DNA of 64,000 nt, from the NCBI GenBank assembly GCA_016800925.1, contig JABCPU010000040.1, positions 124,001 to 188,000 of the forward strand, read 5' to 3'. Shown here in pieces: positions 60,049 to 64,000 of the stretch; position 1 is the first letter of the stretch, and the number at the start of each line of letters is the position of its first letter. Under the pieces are notes generated by a model. It ran no database searches, had not been told where the DNA came from, and saw only the letters and a program-made list of their open reading frames with translations. The stretch comes from Suillus spraguei (Eukaryota; Basidiomycota; Agaricomycetes; Boletales; Suillaceae). Made by a program: the position numbers and the translations under genes.

Positions 60049-61683
60049 ATGTCTTCTCATACCCCTTCTGATGATAGTCCTTACTGGCATTATCCTCATC
60101 CAAACGCTTCATCCAGTTCACAATACCCTATACCCTGTCACCCCTTTGGCCAATCGACTTCTAGGCTATCTAATACTTATCCAGAAGGTTTCGATATTAA
60201 TGTATGTCTTCTTCTTCAACCTTCGATCACAACTCACCCCAACTCGATGTTAGGTCAAAGTGAAACGTGCATTCACTTTCGAGGAACTCCAATCAGGTGC
60301 ATACTTCAATTCTTTGGACGAATCAGATCTCCGGTTCTTTGGAATGTACGGTCAACCTGTTCTTATCCCGTGTCCCGAAGATTCGGATCAAGGTGGTTGG
60401 AGCTTGCAAGGCCAAACCCACATGCATTCAGCATCATCGTGCATCACCGCCCCGCAGTATGCTTCTCATAGCAATCCATCTTCCTTTCAAATATCCAAAT
60501 CATACACCCTAGTCGACTCTCTGGGGCAGTTGTCCACTTCGACCTCTGCACAAGCGCCCACTAGTACACGTGTTTCTGCTATATCCCCTGCTCTGGGGCA
60601 CAGTAGCATGAACCCCACAAAACGTAATTCGAGTATGATGCAGCAGGTGAATTTTTTTTTGTGAGGTTATCTGCGCCCTGTTTTTGACCGTATGATTGTC
60701 GCTTAAAAAAGACCTTCGGGGGCCTTGTATATCCTTCGGATCTCCCATCATCGAGTTCCGCTCTACGCATGTACGATGGGCCATGAGTCCTATGGTTCAT
60801 GAAACTGAAGATATAAAACCAAACATCTCAACGCTGGATGACGAGCCGCCTATGGATCACTTACCATATCCGCCTCCCGGTCATTCGGTCCCTCCTCATC
60901 AGTTCCCACCTTATTCGCCTCAGGATACAAAGTCACATCCTCCCTCTCCATCCTCCCCTACTAGTGCAACTCTCTCCGCTACTTCCCCTTGTGATGCATC
61001 GGAGACCCCAATGACTGTCCCCAGTCAGTCTTACATGTTCGTCGAGGTCGAATCATCAACTCCAGCATTCATTCATACAAGCCAGCAACATTTTCACTCC
61101 CCAAACGAGACTCAATCGCGCCACCATGCCGGAAGGACGGCGTCCCCTTATCAACGTTCACCGTCCCCGAGGGGGGGTTTACGAATATCGCCGCAACCGC
61201 ACCCCAAACGATCGATGGATAAGAAACCGGCGCTCGCATGCCTATTCTGCCGAGGCCGGAAGATCGCGTGTGGCCCACCTGTTCCGGGTAGCAAAGACAG
61301 GACTTGCAAGTGAGTATCACGGTCCTCTCAGCCCATTCAGGAATGTACTATTTTGTGTCCCTTGCTTCTTCATGCCTTATCGGCGTGGTAACGATTTTCC
61401 GGTTTCGTGCGATTGATTTCTTAATTAACTCCACTTTTATATTCGCTGATATCCGCGCCACCATCAAATATTCGACACTTGGCTGACTTTCGTGTCTTTG
61501 TTTCCCAGTCAGTGCGCTCGTAGGCATTTGAAATGCGAGTATCCACTAGAGTCGCGTCGGGGAATGAGGAAGCGCCGGTCGCTGATTCCCCGGGGAAGTG
61601 GCTCTCCACCACCCGAAATCAGTACAAGTAGTCCAAAAGTGATAAGACCGGGTCGAAAACGATCTGTGGACAAACGGCCATAG
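60049..61683 (+). CDS. Zn2Cys6 (Gal4-type) fungal transcription factor, zinc cluster at the C-terminus (about 424 aa, 4 exons)
   Basis: Exons 60049-60201, 60254-60646, 60756-61309, 61509-61683. The first 330 residues are Ser/Pro/His-rich and mostly disordered, with one ordered patch (FTFEELQSGAYFNSLDESDL). The DNA-binding domain lies near residue 345: CLFCRGRKIACG, then a loop, then CNQCARRHLKCEYP, supplying the six zinc-binding cysteines, followed by a basic linker (RRGMRKRR). The domain is split by the 199-bp intron 61310-61508. The protein should bind DNA in the nucleus; target genes are unknown. No fungal_trans middle-homology domain is present. The start of exon 3 is the least certain boundary: the nearest acceptor gives an early stop, so I used the one at 60755. 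Confidence 0.8.
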
Positions 61684-62502
61684 TACCCTGATCTTCCTAT
61701 TGATGGACATTTTCTGCCGTCCGCTTGCATTACTCATCGCCGTAATGGTGTGTAAATCCGTTATTGTATGCTCGTCATCTGCATTCGCATGTTGTCGTCG
61801 CTATGCTTTCGTCGCTTTCGTTCCCATTTATACCTCATGTATTCGGTCAACGCTGTTATTTGGTTTACTGGCTGGCTGTCTCGCACATAGTCAACATATA
61901 GCTGTATGGGAAGGACCTATATGCTTCATGCTCCTTTGTGGTATTCGCTTGGTACGTTGCCGACGGCTGACTCGAAGACAATCGATTGATCTGACATTCG
62001 GTGTGAAGCACTTGTCCTTTCTTCTGCACAATCTTTTGCCCTAGGTAACCGACAGTCCTCGGAGTCGCAAAAGATCATCCGAATTCAATTTTGTGGCATA
62101 CGAGGCAGTACTTATCCCCGAACACTTCCCCTCATACCATACCGGAAGTCGGGTAGTGTCAAAATCTCAAATATTATTTATTTCATTACTAACACCATGT
62201 GACGTATCTACTGGAATGTTCATTTAGAAACACTGGAAGGGTTGCACCGAGATTTTCTAAAGCCAAAAAACCACATGACACACCCAGGCCCTACGACGTA
62301 CACGTGAAGTGCTGCATGACAAGGGGCTAGAGACACTGCCAAGAAATTACGCCCGGATCAACAAACCGAATCAGTACAAATATCTCCAGAGAATTGGCCA
62401 GTCCAACCCATTTCCCCTATGCATGACTTCCCTGCAGTTCGCTGTGGGTAAAATAATTCCTTCTCGAGTTAACACGAACGAGACTAATATTGATTTGTCG
62501 AA
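61684..62502. other. Intergenic, nothing recognised
   Basis: About 820 bp between two plus-strand genes. Short open frames without domains; a hydrophobic frame at 61700-62044 is not supported by a splice pattern or family. Confidence 0.4.
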
Positions 62503-63172
62503 ATGATGAACGAAATGGAATCTAATACTTGTCCCGACCCTCCGCAACGAGTTGTGGATCCAGGACCGCTTCTAAGCGAAATGACTGTCACTGACCTAAT
62601 CCGGCCCGGGACGTTTTGGTCACTTGCCAACACCTGGTGAGTTGTTAAACTTTGAAGGTGCTCATGTGCCCTGTGCTTGTCATGGACGATATTGTTTCTA
62701 ATTGGGTTTATTGTTGAGATATGGTAACTATAGGCTAGGCTCCGACGCAACTCTGCTCTTACTCGGATCCTACTGTCATTGTCCTTGTCAGCGCTGGTCA
62801 TGGTGTTTTTACTGCATTCGGAAACCTCTTTTTCAGTGTCGTACACGGTGATGTTGCCACTACTCGCGACTTCCCTCACGTTCCTATCTTACACCCATAC
62901 TTCCAAGGTCGCAGGTACGTGGCCTGCAAGCTTATTCTTTTGCCCTACCATACCGTAATAGACCCATGCCAACAACGTCGATCAACAACTTCTAGAACCA
63001 CCACTGAAGCAGATGTGAACAGTATTCCACTCCAAGGGTCAGATAGCTCGTTGTTTCCTGACTTTGTGTCAGAAGCACATACAAACGTAAGAATGACAAC
63101 TCGTGTACATGTTTCATCACTGAGCCAATGACATGTCAGGGTATCGAAGCACATAATGCCATTGGAGGTTAG
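62503..63172 (+). CDS. Small predicted membrane protein, unknown (155 aa, 4 exons)
   Basis: Exons 62503-62636, 62739-62914, 62962-63086, 63140-63172; four consecutive exons keep a single frame across GT-AG introns of 102, 47 and 53 bp. The N-terminal 45 residues are hydrophilic (ending in FWSLANTW), two closely spaced hydrophobic segments follow (LLSLSLSALVMVFLL and VMLPLLATSLTFLSY), and the last 60 residues are Ser/Thr-rich and acidic, ending HNAIGG. The hairpin of two helices with both tails on one side suggests an ER or vacuolar membrane protein. No family is recognised. The consistent splicing is the main evidence that it is a real gene. Confidence 0.5.
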
Positions 63173-64000
63173 GTGGTAGTATTCGCATTTTTATCTCAGC
63201 ATCGCAAACGGCGGAGAATCGAGAAGACGGTGATAGACTTTTGGACGCGGTCATCTAGATCGTGTCAGTTTCGAGTGCGTGTGCGTGTGTGTGTCGGCCA
63301 TCAGCATCGATGTCTAAACTTTTGACTTGCTTTGATTTAGTTGGGAGTTAACAAGGCGTCGGGCGTAATATTGTCAGCTTTGATGACACTGCGAACTTTT
63401 TTCTTTTTTTCTTTGAGAACTTTGCGCAGATTGCCCTGATCTGATTATCTTGGGCGTACTGTGATTCCAAACTTGATGATCCCTGGGCGGACTCATCTGA
63501 GCAGCAAGGCTCAGCTGTTTCTTCAATGAAGGCTTGATCATGCCCATTGATTAGATTGTCTTGGGTATTGCATCTACCTTCAATTCATCTAATCAACCTG
63601 TCTTCAGACGTCTCAGAATCGAGGCGCGACTCGAACACAACCAAACAACAATGACCTCAATACTGAGACAAGAAAGGAGCCCAGCAATGTATCGATCAAC
63701 AAGCAAGCGTGCATACACAAGAAGTCTCGTGACCGAAATGCGAAATGTTCATGACGCGCATGAGGTATTAAACATCGGGACTGTGGATTCCTGTGGTATT
63801 TACACAGGATCTGGAGATACTTTCCATCTCTGGGGACTACATCTCTAGAGACTAGTCGACAGTGGCTTCCTCAACTCGGAAGGTACGACTGCCCGAGGTA
63901 TCTACTATCGATTAGACTCGTGCAGCCATGCAAACGGTGCGTACTATGCCCCTGAGCTTGAAGGAACTACTGATGGGCTTGCTGTCAGCCTTACGTTTAC
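63173..64000. other. Right edge, nothing recognised
   Basis: A short (gt)n microsatellite lies at 63274-63295. Open frames to the end of the window have no recognisable domain. A gene starting near 63900 and running off the edge cannot be excluded. Confidence 0.4.

Noticed and set aside
61700..62044. 114-aa hydrophobic open frame downstream of the Zn2Cys6 gene
   Set aside because: It begins just after the stop codon, is Cys/Leu-rich from local composition, and has no family or splice support; more likely 3' UTR.
63274..63295. (gt)n tract as a regulatory Z-DNA element
   Set aside because: It is short and impure, with no gene clearly attached; treated as a simple microsatellite.

Overview
The window is nuclear DNA of a filamentous basidiomycete, most likely a mushroom-forming agaricomycete. 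The evidence is dense multi-exon genes with introns of about 45-60 bp, micro-exons of 8-25 bp, a class V chitin synthase with a myosin motor, and a WD40 protein carrying a C-terminal tail I associate with agaricomycetes. Exon models below were spliced by hand from GT-AG or GC-AG sites, reading frame and family motifs; none is backed by RNA or database evidence.

Layout. 1-454 is a 71-bp minisatellite. 2766-4737 (-) is a seven-bladed WD40 protein. 6386-6859 (+) is a small secreted protein. 7182-8520 (+) is a ten-exon Bax-inhibitor-1 family protein. 8833-25523 is a tandem cytochrome P450 array on the minus strand: three intact 14-exon paralogs (about 525 aa each), one decayed copy, degraded extra exons upstream of several copies, and duplicated spacers. 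A secreted GH2 beta-mannosidase (19590-23056, +) lies inside the array in opposite orientation. 26599-27900 (+) is a short-chain dehydrogenase/reductase.

After two gene-poor stretches flanking an uncharacterised Ser/Pro-rich gene (30353-31718, -), the right half holds mostly housekeeping genes: chitin synthase (37109-43568, +), USE1-like SNARE (43836-44804, -), API5-like protein (45020-47262, +), homocysteine S-methyltransferase (47548-48730, +), a basic Pro/Tyr-rich protein (50021-50863, +), a class 3 lipase (51576-53059, +), a glycerol-3-phosphate acyltransferase (53971-56574, +), signal peptidase subunit SPC3 (58391-59255, +), a Zn2Cys6 transcription factor (60049-61683, +) and a small predicted membrane protein (62503-63172, +).

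Several right-half genes act in secretion, membrane and wall biogenesis (chitin synthase, USE1, SPC3, acyltransferase), but they look like ordinary neighbours and not a cluster. The P450 array is a gene-family expansion: in this window I see no polyketide, terpene or peptide synthase beside it. The most unusual features are the array with its relics, the recurrent GC-AG introns, a perfect 41-nt palindrome and a probable 287-bp insertion with a 5-bp target duplication.
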